NCBI GenBank assembly: GCA_013003145.1
Contig: JABDLH010000143.1
Coordinates: 1-12,295 of the forward strand
DNA: 12,295 nt
Reading direction: 5' to 3'
DNA from: Flavobacteriaceae bacterium
GTDB taxonomy: Bacteria > Bacteroidota > Bacteroidia > Flavobacteriales > Flavobacteriaceae
The translations under genes were made by a program, and so were the position numbers. Of the stretch, positions 5,278 through 12,295 are shown piece after piece. The notes beneath the pieces are model-generated. The model searched no databases and was not told the DNA's origin. It saw nothing but the letters and a program-made list of their open reading frames with translations. Positions within the stretch are counted from its first letter, which is position 1. Each line of letters begins with the position of its first letter.

Positions 5278-6735
5278 TCAGACTTTTTCCTTTTTGGGAG
5301 CAAGTTCTCTTGTAAACAGTTTCTTGGATTTGATGATCTCTGCAATACCTTCGGGCAACATTTCTTCCCATCCATCCTGGCCACTGATGATCTTTTTAAG
5401 GACATCCCTGGAGAAGATGTGCATGATCTCAGGATCATAGTCGATGATATCCATCACCTTCCCATTGTATTTAAAGAACTTGTATAACTCCTTCATCCTT
5501 GGGTGTACCTTGATGTTATTACTGGTCATGATCTGCCCGGTATCCGGGTTTTTCATGGGGTAGAGGTATACTTTGAGATCCTTAAAGAACAATTTTCCGA
5601 AAGCTTCCAGGATTCCACCGCTTAAGTGCCTGTAATACTTTTCGTCAAAGATATCGATCAGGTTATTGACACCCATGGTCAGACCTATCCTCGATTTGGT
5701 ATAGTTGCTGAAATATTCTACCAGCTTGTAATACTCCTGGAATTTGGAGATCATTACGCTATGACCCAGCGAACAGAGTAATTCTGCCCGGTCCATAAAA
5801 TCGCGTTCGTCTATTTCTCCCGATGCCTTCAGGTTAGACAAGGTGATTTCGAAAATAACGATTGAATTCTCTTCTTCCACCGTCTGCTCCCGGATAAAGA
5901 TATCATAGGATTTCTGGAACATGTCCAAATTCACCTTGGTCACAGGACGGAAAGAACCACGCAGCGCGAGAATGTTCTTTTTATACAAGACTGCTGCCGG
6001 CAACAGGTTATTTCCATCGGGTCCGAACATAACGGCATCCGTCATATCGTTCCTGATCAGCTGCAGGCTCATGAGGCGGTTATCCACGTCTTTAAAACTA
6101 GGTCCGGAAAAGTTAACCATATCTATTTCCAAGGTATCCTTGTCTATATGGTCATATAAATATTTGAGCAGTTTGCGGGGCTTATGGTACTTATAGAATG
6201 CCCCGTATATCAGGTTGACGCCTACAATACCCAAGGTTTCTTGCTGTAACCTTGCTTCATTCTGCTTAAAGCGAATGTGTAGGATAATCTCGTCAAATTC
6301 TTTTTGCGTAGGATCCAGTTGAAAACGGATACCTACCCAACCATGACCTTTATATCGCTTGGAAAAGTCTATGGTGGCAACAGTATTCGCGTAGGTGAAG
6401 AAAAGCCTGTCCGGGTGCTCGTCCCGGCTGATACGCTCTTCCATCAGTTGCATTTCATGAGACAGCATGTGCTTTAAACGCTCCTGGGTGACGTACCTGC
6501 CGTCTTTCTCCACTCCATAGATGGCATCACTGAATGCTTTATCATAAGCACTCATGGCTTTGGCGATGGTCCCGGAGGCGCCACCGGACCTGAAAAAATG
6601 CCGGGCTGTTTCCTGACCCGCACCAATCTCGGCGAAGGTGCCATAGATATCGGGGTTCAGGTTGATTCTCAGCGTCTTCGCCTTTATAGAGGGAATGTTT
6701 TCGAACGCGTCATCTTTCTTAAGGACAGATGCCAT
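5278..6735 (-). CDS. Conserved 485-residue flavobacterial protein of unknown function
   Basis: From memory, the start MASVLKKDDAFENIPSIKAK and stretches such as YGTFAEIGAGQET and GGASGTIAKAMSAYDK belong to a family that is nearly invariant among Flavobacteriia and whose database entries are often labelled nicotinate-nucleotide adenylyltransferase or TonB-dependent receptor. I see no support for either label: there is no nucleotidyltransferase G-x-F-x-P-x-H-x-GH or ISSTxIR motif, no signal peptide, no beta-barrel pattern. It is soluble and mixed in charge, with conserved-looking blocks such as FFTYANTVATIDF, GHGWVGIRFQ, ALRGSFRPVTKVN, DERDFMDRAELLCSLG and VNNLIDIFDEKYYRHLSGGILEA (middle given in part). 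It is probably cytoplasmic and of housekeeping type. The gene is monocistronic: its own TAACTTTG element is upstream and it ends at a shared terminator. The gene is certain; the function is unknown. Confidence 0.9.
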   Translation of the reverse strand: MASVLKKDDAFENIPSIKAKTLRINLNPDIYGTFAEIGAGQETARHFFRSGGASGTIAKAMSAYDKAFSDAIYGVEKDGRYVTQERLKHMLSHEMQLMEERISRDEHPDRLFFTYANTVATIDFSKRYKGHGWVGIRFQLDPTQKEFDEIILHIRFKQNEARLQQETLGIVGVNLIYGAFYKYHKPRKLLKYLYDHIDKDTLEIDMVNFSGPSFKDVDNRLMSLQLIRNDMTDAVMFGPDGNNLLPAAVLYKKNILALRGSFRPVTKVNLDMFQKSYDIFIREQTVEEENSIVIFEITLSNLKASGEIDERDFMDRAELLCSLGHSVMISKFQEYYKLVEYFSNYTKSRIGLTMGVNNLIDIFDEKYYRHLSGGILEAFGKLFFKDLKVYLYPMKNPDTGQIMTSNNIKVHPRMKELYKFFKYNGKVMDIIDYDPEIMHIFSRDVLKKIISGQDGWEEMLPEGIAEIIKSKKLFTRELAPKKEKV

Positions 6736-6758
6736 TATATATACTGGTTTACGGTAAA

Positions 6759-6766
6759 CAAAGTTA
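6759..6766 (-). promoter_or_regulatory. Putative -7 element for the 485-aa gene
   Basis: On the minus strand these bases read TAACTTTG, a full TAnnTTTG match, 23 bp before the ATG at 6735. The -33 region is AT-rich without a clear TTG. It stands back-to-back with the element for the divergent hydrolase gene at 6802-6809. Confidence 0.5.
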
Positions 6767-6801
6767 AAAAGAATCGCCTATCTAGATAAATAAATTAGCT
6801 G

Positions 6802-6809
6802 TAATTTTG
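6802..6809 (+). promoter_or_regulatory. Putative -7 element for the PhnP-like hydrolase gene
   Basis: TAATTTTG matches TAnnTTTG, 18 bp before the TTG start at 6828, which implies a leader of only about 12 bases. No TTG lies at the usual -33 distance. Together with 6759-6766 it makes a compact divergent promoter region. Confidence 0.5.
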
Positions 6810-6827
6810 GAATAAATAGACAAGGGG

Positions 6828-7607
6828 TTGAAAATAACATTTTTGGGCACAGGAACATCACAGGGGATCCCGGTTATAGGGAGTAACCACCCGGTATGTC
6901 TTAGTGATGATCCTAAAGATAAAAGATTAAGAGTATCTGTTCTCGTGCGCTGGGATCAGCAAACCTACGTAATCGACTGCGGTCCCGACTTCCGGCAGCA
7001 ATTACTGCGAAACCCGGTAAACCGTTTAGACGGTATACTTTTTACACATGAGCACGCAGACCACACCGCCGGTATCGATGATATCCGGCCCTTTTTTTTC
7101 AGGCAGGGCGATATCCCTATTTATGCCCATAGCCGGGTAATTGCTTCACTACAGAAACGATTTGACTATATCTTTGTCGATGGTGACCGATACCCCGGTG
7201 CCCCGGCTGTCAAGGTAAACGAGGTAAAACCGGACGAACCCTTTTTGCTGGGAGATACCAGGGTGATTCCTATACAGGCTTACCATAACAGGTTGCAGGT
7301 ATTCGGCTACCGGATAAAAGACTTTGTCTACCTGACCGATGTTAAAACAATCGAAGATAAAGAGATAGATAAAATAAAAGGATGTAAAGTATTGGCAGTA
7401 AATGCTTTAAGAGAAGAAGCGCATCATTCTCACTTCAACCTTGAGGAGGCGCTGGACTTTATTAAAAAGGTGGAGCCTGAACGGGCTTACCTAACGCATA
7501 TCAGTCATCATATGGGTTTTCACGAAGAAGTGGAAAAAAAGCTGCCCCCAAACGTGCACCTCGCCTATGATAACCTTGCTCTAGAACTAAAAAATACCAA
7601 ATATTAA
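6828..7607 (+). CDS. MBL-fold metallo-hydrolase, PhnP-like
   Basis: A 259-residue metallo-beta-lactamase-fold hydrolase of the PhnP/cyclic phosphodiesterase-like group. The metal motif HEHADH is at residues 74-79, with Asp171 in YLTDVKTI and histidines in AHHSHF (199-202) and LTHISHH (224-228) as further likely ligands. The N-terminus (KITFLGTGTSQGIP) is complete and conserved. It requires the TTG at 6828 as start, since the frame is closed by TAA at 6813 and offers no ATG in between. E. coli PhnP binds a structural zinc with three N-terminal cysteines; here that segment has only Cys24 (SNHPVC), so this site is probably absent. No phosphonate (phn) genes are nearby, so the true substrate is open; cyclic phosphodiester hydrolysis is the family-level guess. 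A membrane protein gene follows after 26 bp and is probably co-transcribed. Confidence 0.9.
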   Translation: MKITFLGTGTSQGIPVIGSNHPVCLSDDPKDKRLRVSVLVRWDQQTYVIDCGPDFRQQLLRNPVNRLDGILFTHEHADHTAGIDDIRPFFFRQGDIPIYAHSRVIASLQKRFDYIFVDGDRYPGAPAVKVNEVKPDEPFLLGDTRVIPIQAYHNRLQVFGYRIKDFVYLTDVKTIEDKEIDKIKGCKVLAVNALREEAHHSHFNLEEALDFIKKVEPERAYLTHISHHMGFHEEVEKKLPPNVHLAYDNLALELKNTKY

Positions 7608-7633
7608 AACATACTGAATATTTACCAGTCCTT

Positions 7634-8131
7634 ATGAAACAGCGAATATTTTTGTACTTATTTATTTTTGCTTCCCTCATTGCCCTTTATATCTATGCCA
7701 GTGGCAGCAACCAATTGAGCAGTGTCCGTGAACGGGTAAATTTCCTGGAAGAGGAAACAGCATCTCTTGAGGACAGTTTAAAATCCACTAAACTGCAGGT
7801 ATTGGATATGCAGTATTTCTCCCTGGAGAACAATGATGACGCCTTGTCGTATTACGACGAGCTGGACCTGGATAATCCCTCACGCTATATTGCGGATAAA
7901 TTACTGGAAACCAATGAGCAGAAGGGCGATAACCCTTTAATTCCGTACGAAGGGATGGAAAGTGATTTTAAGATCAATAAGATCAAGGTGCTGAATCACA
8001 AATGGATCATCGCCGATTTTTCTGATGGTAAATTCTGGGGTGAAATCCTGATCCGGTACGAACTCAAGGACGATATGGGTGTCGATTTCACATTAATTGA
8101 CCATTTGCTCTACAGCCAGAGCGGCTACTAA
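7634..8131 (+). CDS. Membrane-anchored coiled-coil protein, conserved in flavobacteria, function unknown
   Basis: A 165-residue protein. Residues 4-22 (FLYLFIFASLIALYIYAS core) form one N-terminal membrane span. Residues about 30-60 are a heptad-like coiled coil (SVRERVNFLEEETASLEDSL). A soluble domain of about 100 residues follows, containing HKWIIADFSDGKFWGE near residue 120. No lipobox or cleavage site is evident, so it is probably an inner-membrane anchor with the domain on the periplasmic side. I recall similar proteins directly after PhnP-like hydrolase genes in other flavobacteria, sometimes labelled hydrolase, but no catalytic motif is visible. The layout resembles FtsB/FtsL-type small septal proteins only in general shape. 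It ends 7 bp from the convergent esterase gene, and I see no terminator hairpin between them. Confidence 0.82.
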   Translation: MKQRIFLYLFIFASLIALYIYASGSNQLSSVRERVNFLEEETASLEDSLKSTKLQVLDMQYFSLENNDDALSYYDELDLDNPSRYIADKLLETNEQKGDNPLIPYEGMESDFKINKIKVLNHKWIIADFSDGKFWGEILIRYELKDDMGVDFTLIDHLLYSQSGY

Positions 8132-8138
8132 GCAGGGG

Positions 8139-8807
8139 CTATGTGGTTTTGGTATGTTCATCCAGCCATTTGCTGAACGATTTAAAGTTGGCCGGGGACA
8201 CTCCGTGCCCTACTGGGAATTCTTCATAGGTGTGAGTTATCCCCATCGTATCCAGTAATTCTGAAGATTTTTGAGCCCATTCCGGAGGAATGACCATATC
8301 CATCTGCCCATGACTTACGTATAAGTTCAGCTGCGAATGATCTTTCTGTTCATAGCCTTCTGCCAGAACAGATTCATCGATATACCCACTCAAGGCCACT
8401 ACATTTCGAATCTTTTCGGGGTAGGACAGGGCAACAGCGTAAGAGAGGACAGTTCCCTGGCTGAACCCTAACAGGTTCACATTCTTATCATCGAGATGAT
8501 AGGTTTCACATGCCTCTTCCATAAACCTGACGATCAGCTCCCTTGAAGCTTTTGCCTGTTCATGGTCACTCCATTTGCCTTTGGTCGCTTCAAAGTTGAT
8601 CGCGTACCAGGCATAACCAAAAGGCTGCAAGGTATGCGGGGCCCTGGCTGCAATGACGCAATACGATCCTGGCAGTTCCTCTGCGAAAGAGAACAGGTCC
8701 TCTTCGTTGCTGCCGTAACCGTGAAACAGGAACAGTACAGGGGCTTTGCCTTGCGTGATGTTTGAAGGTCTGATCAGGTGTTCTAAAGAGAGTTGTGCAG
8801 TTGTCAT
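8139..8807 (-). CDS. Alpha/beta-hydrolase, carboxylesterase/phospholipase family
   Basis: A 222-residue serine esterase of the phospholipase/carboxylesterase (acyl-protein thioesterase-like) family. The oxyanion-hole region is LFHGYGSNEEDL at 27-38, the nucleophile is Ser116 in GFSQG, and Asp170 (SHGQMDMVIP) and His201 (PVGHGVSP) complete the triad. The length is normal for the family and there is no signal peptide, so it should be cytoplasmic. Likely substrates are short-chain esters or acyl-thioesters; which one cannot be told from sequence. It is the last gene of the four-gene minus-strand operon, starting one base after the stop of the DUF4870-like gene. Confidence 0.92.
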   Translation of the reverse strand: MTTAQLSLEHLIRPSNITQGKAPVLFLFHGYGSNEEDLFSFAEELPGSYCVIAARAPHTLQPFGYAWYAINFEATKGKWSDHEQAKASRELIVRFMEEACETYHLDDKNVNLLGFSQGTVLSYAVALSYPEKIRNVVALSGYIDESVLAEGYEQKDHSQLNLYVSHGQMDMVIPPEWAQKSSELLDTMGITHTYEEFPVGHGVSPANFKSFSKWLDEHTKTT

Positions 8808-8808
8808 A

Positions 8809-9132
8809 TCAAGGAATAAATTTGAACCATTTTTGAAAATATTTCCCGACTAAAGGGACTAATTGTTCCCGGTAGCCTAAGGCTCCTATAAAACCGTAAA
8901 ACCAAAGAGTGATATAGGCGATATACAGTCCATACCAGGCATATTGATTAAACCATACGCTGAGAAACAGGGAGAAGCCCAGGAAACCCACGTGAAGGCC
9001 AAAGGCCTGCCGGGTATGAAAACGAGCAAATTTATGACGAGGCTCACTGTTCATACTCATCGCGATGAGCGAACCTACAATAGTGAAATACGCGACTATA
9101 GCTGTAGTTCTACCCGGCTTTCTATCTTCCAT
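8809..9132 (-). CDS. DUF4870/Tic20-like small membrane protein
   Basis: A 107-residue protein with three predicted membrane spans (about 10-26, 43-61 and 65-86) and a C-terminal amphipathic segment ending FQKWFKFIP. The motif FARFHTRQAFGLH after the first span corresponds to the F-x-x-x-H-x-R/K-Q-A-l signature of DUF4870/Tic20-like proteins. The function of the family in bacteria is not established. It is embedded in the operon with 1-bp gaps on both sides, which implies translational coupling with the dihydroorotase-like and esterase genes. The start ATG at 9132 is fixed by this spacing and by a typical N-terminus (MEDRKPGRTTAIVAYFTI). Confidence 0.85.
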   Translation of the reverse strand: MEDRKPGRTTAIVAYFTIVGSLIAMSMNSEPRHKFARFHTRQAFGLHVGFLGFSLFLSVWFNQYAWYGLYIAYITLWFYGFIGALGYREQLVPLVGKYFQKWFKFIP

Positions 9133-9133
9133 G

Positions 9134-10396
9134 CTACTTTTTCTTCAGTTCGGATTTGCCTTGGGCAATTACACCATAAACATACCCCTTCATCTTTTCC
9201 CCAAGGAACATACTGTTTTTTGATGCAGACAAAATATGCTCCTCATTAAAGGTATATTCCTTATCAGGATCAAATAATGTCAGTTTAGCTTCTTCACCTT
9301 CTTCAATCCTCACCTCATCAAGGCCATATCGACCCCTGCCTTTGGTCAGAAGTTCAATTGTAGTCTCCAGGCTAAATAACCTTTGGAGGGCCCCAAAGGC
9401 CGATTCTAAACCGATGGTACCGTAGCCGGCCTGCTCAAATTCGACTCGCTTCTCCTCGATATTCATCGGGGAATGGTCTGTTGTTACAAAATCTATAATA
9501 CCCTTTTCTACGGCTCTGATCAACGTCTTGGCGTCGGCTGCTGTCCTTAGTGGGGGCCTGGTCTTGTATTCACTGTCAAATTCCTCCAGTTTATCGTCGG
9601 TGAGCAGGAGGTTATGGATCGGTACGCTACAGCTTACATCCAGGCCTTTCTTCTTAGCTTCTTGTATAAGTGATACAGCCTGGGGAGTAGAAAGGGTAGG
9701 GAGGTGTAATTTACCCCCGGTATACTCAAGGATGTAGAGGTCCCTCGCCACCTGCAGGGCTTCAGCCAGGGCAGGAATCCCTTTTAGACCTAGGCTGGTT
9801 GCCATTTTTCCTTCATTTACAATGCCTTTTCCGGCAATTTGATTATCCAGTGGGAAAGAATGTACTAAACCTCCAAAATTACGGGCGTACAGCAAGGCTA
9901 TTTTTAGAAGGTTGCTATTACTGATCGCTCGTTTGTGATCATAGAATCCTACGGCGCCGGCATTTTTCATGTCAAACAATTCTGCCAGGTCAACTCCCTC
10001 GGCTTTTACCGTGAGTGTACCCATGGGATGTAAGGCCGTAGCACGTCCTTTCGCCTGGTTCCTGAGAAATACAATATCGGAGCTGCTGTCCGGGACCGGC
10101 ATGGTGTCCGGATTCAGCACAATGTCAGTAAAACCACTTCTCCCGGCTGTCTTCAGCCCGTTGGTTATTGTTTCCCGTTCTTCGTACCCTGGTTCGCCAA
10201 AACTGACACTACTGTCAAACCAGCCCGCGGATACATGCAGGTTCTTATGCTCAACTAGTTTGACGGAATTTTCTGTTTCAATATTCGCAGCGATCTGCAC
10301 AATTTTCCCATTCCTGATCAGGATGTCCCGCTTTTTAAGGTGTAGCTGGGCATTTGAGGGCGCGATGATCTTCGCGGATTTCAGAAGTAGATTCAT
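9134..10396 (-). CDS. Dihydroorotase-like protein lacking metal-site histidines (PyrX/PyrC'-type, probably inactive)
   Basis: A 420-residue amidohydrolase-fold protein aligning end to end with class I dihydroorotases (PyrC) of pyrimidine synthesis. The usual D-x-H-x-H-F-R-E-P-G motif reads DSSVSFGEPG at residues 61-70: both zinc histidines are serine (63 and 65) and the substrate-binding arginine is Gly67. The usual MPNTxP reads NPDTMP, and a later zinc histidine is Thr234 (LHLPTLST). Asp153, His179, His261 and the catalytic-type Asp307 (TTDHSP) remain. In Pseudomonas and some other bacteria, inactive PyrC' (PyrX) proteins hold together aspartate transcarbamoylase, so a structural role is a reasonable inference; no pyrB lies in the window. 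The ATG overlaps the BatA-like stop by 4 bp (ATGA), indicating translational coupling. Annotation pipelines will probably label it dihydroorotase or pyrC; I doubt it can catalyse that reaction. Confidence 0.88.
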   Translation of the reverse strand: MNLLLKSAKIIAPSNAQLHLKKRDILIRNGKIVQIAANIETENSVKLVEHKNLHVSAGWFDSSVSFGEPGYEERETITNGLKTAGRSGFTDIVLNPDTMPVPDSSSDIVFLRNQAKGRATALHPMGTLTVKAEGVDLAELFDMKNAGAVGFYDHKRAISNSNLLKIALLYARNFGGLVHSFPLDNQIAGKGIVNEGKMATSLGLKGIPALAEALQVARDLYILEYTGGKLHLPTLSTPQAVSLIQEAKKKGLDVSCSVPIHNLLLTDDKLEEFDSEYKTRPPLRTAADAKTLIRAVEKGIIDFVTTDHSPMNIEEKRVEFEQAGYGTIGLESAFGALQRLFSLETTIELLTKGRGRYGLDEVRIEEGEEAKLTLFDPDKEYTFNEEHILSASKNSMFLGEKMKGYVYGVIAQGKSELKKK

Positions 10397-12295
10397 GGAA
10401 TGAATTTTTGGATGAGAATCTCAGCGAGTAAAAACAGCAGTGCTAAAATAACAAACCATTTCCAAAGCTCGGTTACCTGCCCGGCTTTTTCAAGAGAAAC
10501 AAAATAGCTGCGAATACTATCGGGAATTTGATGATCACCAAGGATGTCAGGATCCAGGAAATCTTGTGAATTTTCAGATCGCTGGTAATTAAAACTCAGT
10601 GCGTCGATAAGGCTGTCACGGCTCAGGACCTGGTAGGTACCCGCATGCTCTGGATAATCGTTAAAAAATAGCCTGGTCTGTTTGGTAAAAGATTGCTGTA
10701 AGGGGATAAACTCTTCCTCTCCCCGGCTCAGCTTTACAATCTGGTCTTTAGACAGCGAAAGCGGGACATCCACCTCTGCCGGTTTCCCAATAGTGTAAAA
10801 TAATTGAGGTGCAGCCAGGCTTTTTTTGCCCATTGCGTAAAAGACAGGAACGATGAGGGGAGAACGTTGAAAATTGGAGTTTTCCAAATCCAGGGGGGCG
10901 GTGAACAGGTAGGCCCTGTCTCCCCCAATCAGGAATGGCTGTTTTCCTTGAAGCCCTAAGACTTCCGGCTGGCTAGTGCTGACCTGGTAAAACATGTCCA
11001 CTTTTGGGAACTGGAAATTACTGATCTCCCGTTCAAATAAATTACGTAGTAAGGGATGCTGAAACCGGATGGTGGTAATTTCACGCGCATCTGTGATTTT
11101 ATCCTGGAACCGGGTATTGAGTACCTCTTGGAGAAAGGGGTTAAAATCCGCTATATCCAGGTCTGTTGAAGGTATGATCACCACACTGCCACCGTTATCG
11201 TGGAAAGAGGCAATGCTGTTGCCCAGTGATCTGCCCAATTCAGGCAATTGATTCAATACCACCAGGTCCTGGTCCGGGATATCGCTGAAATTTAATTGTC
11301 GGGTAGAACTGCTAGTCAGATCAAATTCATCGTCGGTAAAGATGCGCGAGAGGTAATCTGCAGTTTGATCCCCGATCACCAGCACCTTGATACGCCTGTT
11401 GTTATCAATAGTGAAAAAAATATCATTGTCAAAAAGCAGGTTGGGATCTTCAATGACAATTCTACCATTGATCGCTTTACCGGGAGTAAGACTAAAAGGG
11501 ACACTGGCCCTGTTAGTGTTGTTAAAAGCTGCAGCTGTTTTAGCGATCAAAGTATCCCCATTAAATAAGGATACAGGGATGCTCTCTATAGGGTCAGCAC
11601 TGCTCAGCAGAGCCGTCAGTTGTGGACTGCCGGGGATGGATGCATCCAGGTACACCGAATCTACGGAAATGTTCTTATTGGCAGAGCTCCTGACAGGAAT
11701 CAGGTGCAGCTTGATCTCATCTGTTGGTAAAGGTCCGGCGGACATCCTATCCTGGAAATCAGAAATAATAAGTAGGTTCTTCTCAGCGCCTTCTTCGCGG
11801 AATAATGAGCGCGCCTTGAGCAGCACCTGGGACAAGCTCAACTGGTCTTGGGTATAATCCAGGCCAAGCAGCCTGTTGTTCAGGTCTTTTGGGCTTGCCT
11901 CCCGGTAAAATTCGGAATTAGTGAAAACCGTAACTTCCATCTCGTTAGGGATAGAAGCCAGTAATTCCTGCACCGCAGTTTCCAGTAGGCTACCGTTGTC
12001 CTCCGTAGCCTGCATACTGAACGAATTATCGAGGTACACTACGGTTTCTTTTGTTTTTGCAGCTTCAGGATTCGACAAAAAAGGCCCGCTGAAAGCCAGG
12101 ACCAGGAAGGCCAGCAATAGCAAACGTGAGGCTAGTAGAAGATACCTCTTCAGGGATTTGCTTCGCCTTGATTCTGTGACGACCTCTCTTAGGAAGCGTA
12201 CATTGGTGAATTTGGTTTTCCTGAATTTACGGAGTTGAAACAGGTGGACAATTATGGGAATCAACAGCAGTAATAAAGCCCAAAGAAGTTGCGGA
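10393..12295 (-). CDS. BatA/VWA-domain membrane protein, N-terminus outside the window
   Basis: The frame is open to the right edge. Upstream of a possible TTG start at 12264 it still encodes PQLLWALLLL in frame, which belongs to the first membrane span of BatA N-terminal domains, so the true start lies just beyond the window. Counting from the TTG codon: BatA domain with IPIIVHLFQLRKFRKTKFTNVRFL at 2-25 (abridged), second span about 41-62, then a von Willebrand A-type domain with a MIDAS-like DNSFSM at 79-84 and LLIISDFQD strand. A middle region resembles a glutamine-amidotransferase-like fold (DLVVLNQLP, GGSVVIIPS), and a C-terminal membrane span lies about 600-622. Most of the protein should face the periplasm. 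Bat proteins were named for aerotolerance in Bacteroides; the role of this larger type is not established. It is the first gene seen in the operon. Confidence 0.9.
   Translation of the reverse strand, partial: PQLLWALLLLLIPIIVHLFQLRKFRKTKFTNVRFLREVVTESRRSKSLKRYLLLASRLLLLAFLVLAFSGPFLSNPEAAKTKETVVYLDNSFSMQATEDNGSLLETAVQELLASIPNEMEVTVFTNSEFYREASPKDLNNRLLGLDYTQDQLSLSQVLLKARSLFREEGAEKNLLIISDFQDRMSAGPLPTDEIKLHLIPVRSSANKNISVDSVYLDASIPGSPQLTALLSSADPIESIPVSLFNGDTLIAKTAAAFNNTNRASVPFSLTPGKAINGRIVIEDPNLLFDNDIFFTIDNNRRIKVLVIGDQTADYLSRIFTDDEFDLTSSSTRQLNFSDIPDQDLVVLNQLPELGRSLGNSIASFHDNGGSVVIIPSTDLDIADFNPFLQEVLNTRFQDKITDAREITTIRFQHPLLRNLFEREISNFQFPKVDMFYQVSTSQPEVLGLQGKQPFLIGGDRAYLFTAPLDLENSNFQRSPLIVPVFYAMGKKSLAAPQLFYTIGKPAEVDVPLSLSKDQIVKLSRGEEEFIPLQQSFTKQTRLFFNDYPEHAGTYQVLSRDSLIDALSFNYQRSENSQDFLDPDILGDHQIPDSIRSYFVSLEKAGQVTELWKWFVILALLFLLAEILIQKFIP

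Noticed and set aside
5139..5438. Minus-strand frames across the bcp 3' end and the bcp terminator
   Set aside because: They overlap a secure peroxiredoxin gene and a strong terminator, and have no recognisable content.
5278..6735. Nicotinate-nucleotide adenylyltransferase or TonB-dependent receptor as the product
   Set aside because: The nucleotidyltransferase motifs, signal peptide and barrel features that would support either label are absent.
7599..7623. AAATATT...AATATTT inverted repeat over the end of the hydrolase gene as a terminator
   Set aside because: The stem is entirely A/T with an 11-base loop and no T-tract, so it is too weak to call.
9969..10403. 144-codon plus-strand frame
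   Set aside because: Antisense to the dihydroorotase-like gene, whose minus-strand frame is aligned along its full length with a known family.
11387..11857. 156-codon plus-strand frame, and similar frames at 11921-12238 and 11296-11568
   Set aside because: They lie opposite the BatA/VWA gene. The minus-strand reading has recognisable domains, whereas these are Ser/Leu-rich without motifs, as expected for antisense shadow frames.

Overview
The window looks like chromosomal DNA of a marine-type flavobacterium (Bacteroidota, probably Flavobacteriaceae). Three things support this. The protein set is typical: a BatA/VWA membrane protein, a 485-residue family that begins MASVLKKDDAF, a DUF4870-like protein, and a PhnP-like hydrolase followed by a short coiled-coil membrane protein. 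Four starts are preceded by a TAnnTTTG -7 element, the signature of Bacteroidota promoters. Shine-Dalgarno sequences are weak or absent. No rRNA, tRNA, CRISPR array, insertion sequence or phage gene is visible, and most of the content is core genome.

Layout. (1) Positions 1-1877, minus strand: N-terminal two thirds of uvrA, running off the left edge. (2) 2128-4048, plus strand: two tandem paralogous ECF-type sigma factors, about 74% identical by hand count. Each is followed about 70 bp downstream by a 47-codon open frame. The two short frames encode clearly related small proteins and are the most novel signal here. Each copy of the sigma-plus-small-protein module ends in an intrinsic terminator. 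(3) 4066-5238: nth (minus), lacking the iron-sulfur cysteines, divergent from bcp (plus). (4) 5278-6735, minus: a conserved protein of unknown function sharing a bidirectional terminator with bcp. (5) 6828-8131, plus: a PhnP-like metallo-hydrolase with a TTG start, then a small membrane coiled-coil protein. (6) 8139-12295, minus: a tightly packed four-gene operon in transcription order BatA/VWA protein (5' end off the right edge), dihydroorotase-like protein lacking key metal and substrate residues, DUF4870-like membrane protein, serine esterase. Junctions are a 4-bp ATGA overlap and two 1-bp gaps.

How the parts may work together. uvrA, nth and bcp deal with DNA damage and peroxides, and the sigma modules sit between them; a stress role for the sigma factors is only a guess from position. 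Neither sigma gene has a recognisable membrane anti-sigma factor next to it. The co-located 47-residue proteins are therefore natural candidates for a partner or regulator, but nothing in the sequence proves this. In the right-hand operon, the dihydroorotase-like protein looks like a non-catalytic PyrX/PyrC'-type paralogue rather than the working pyrimidine enzyme.
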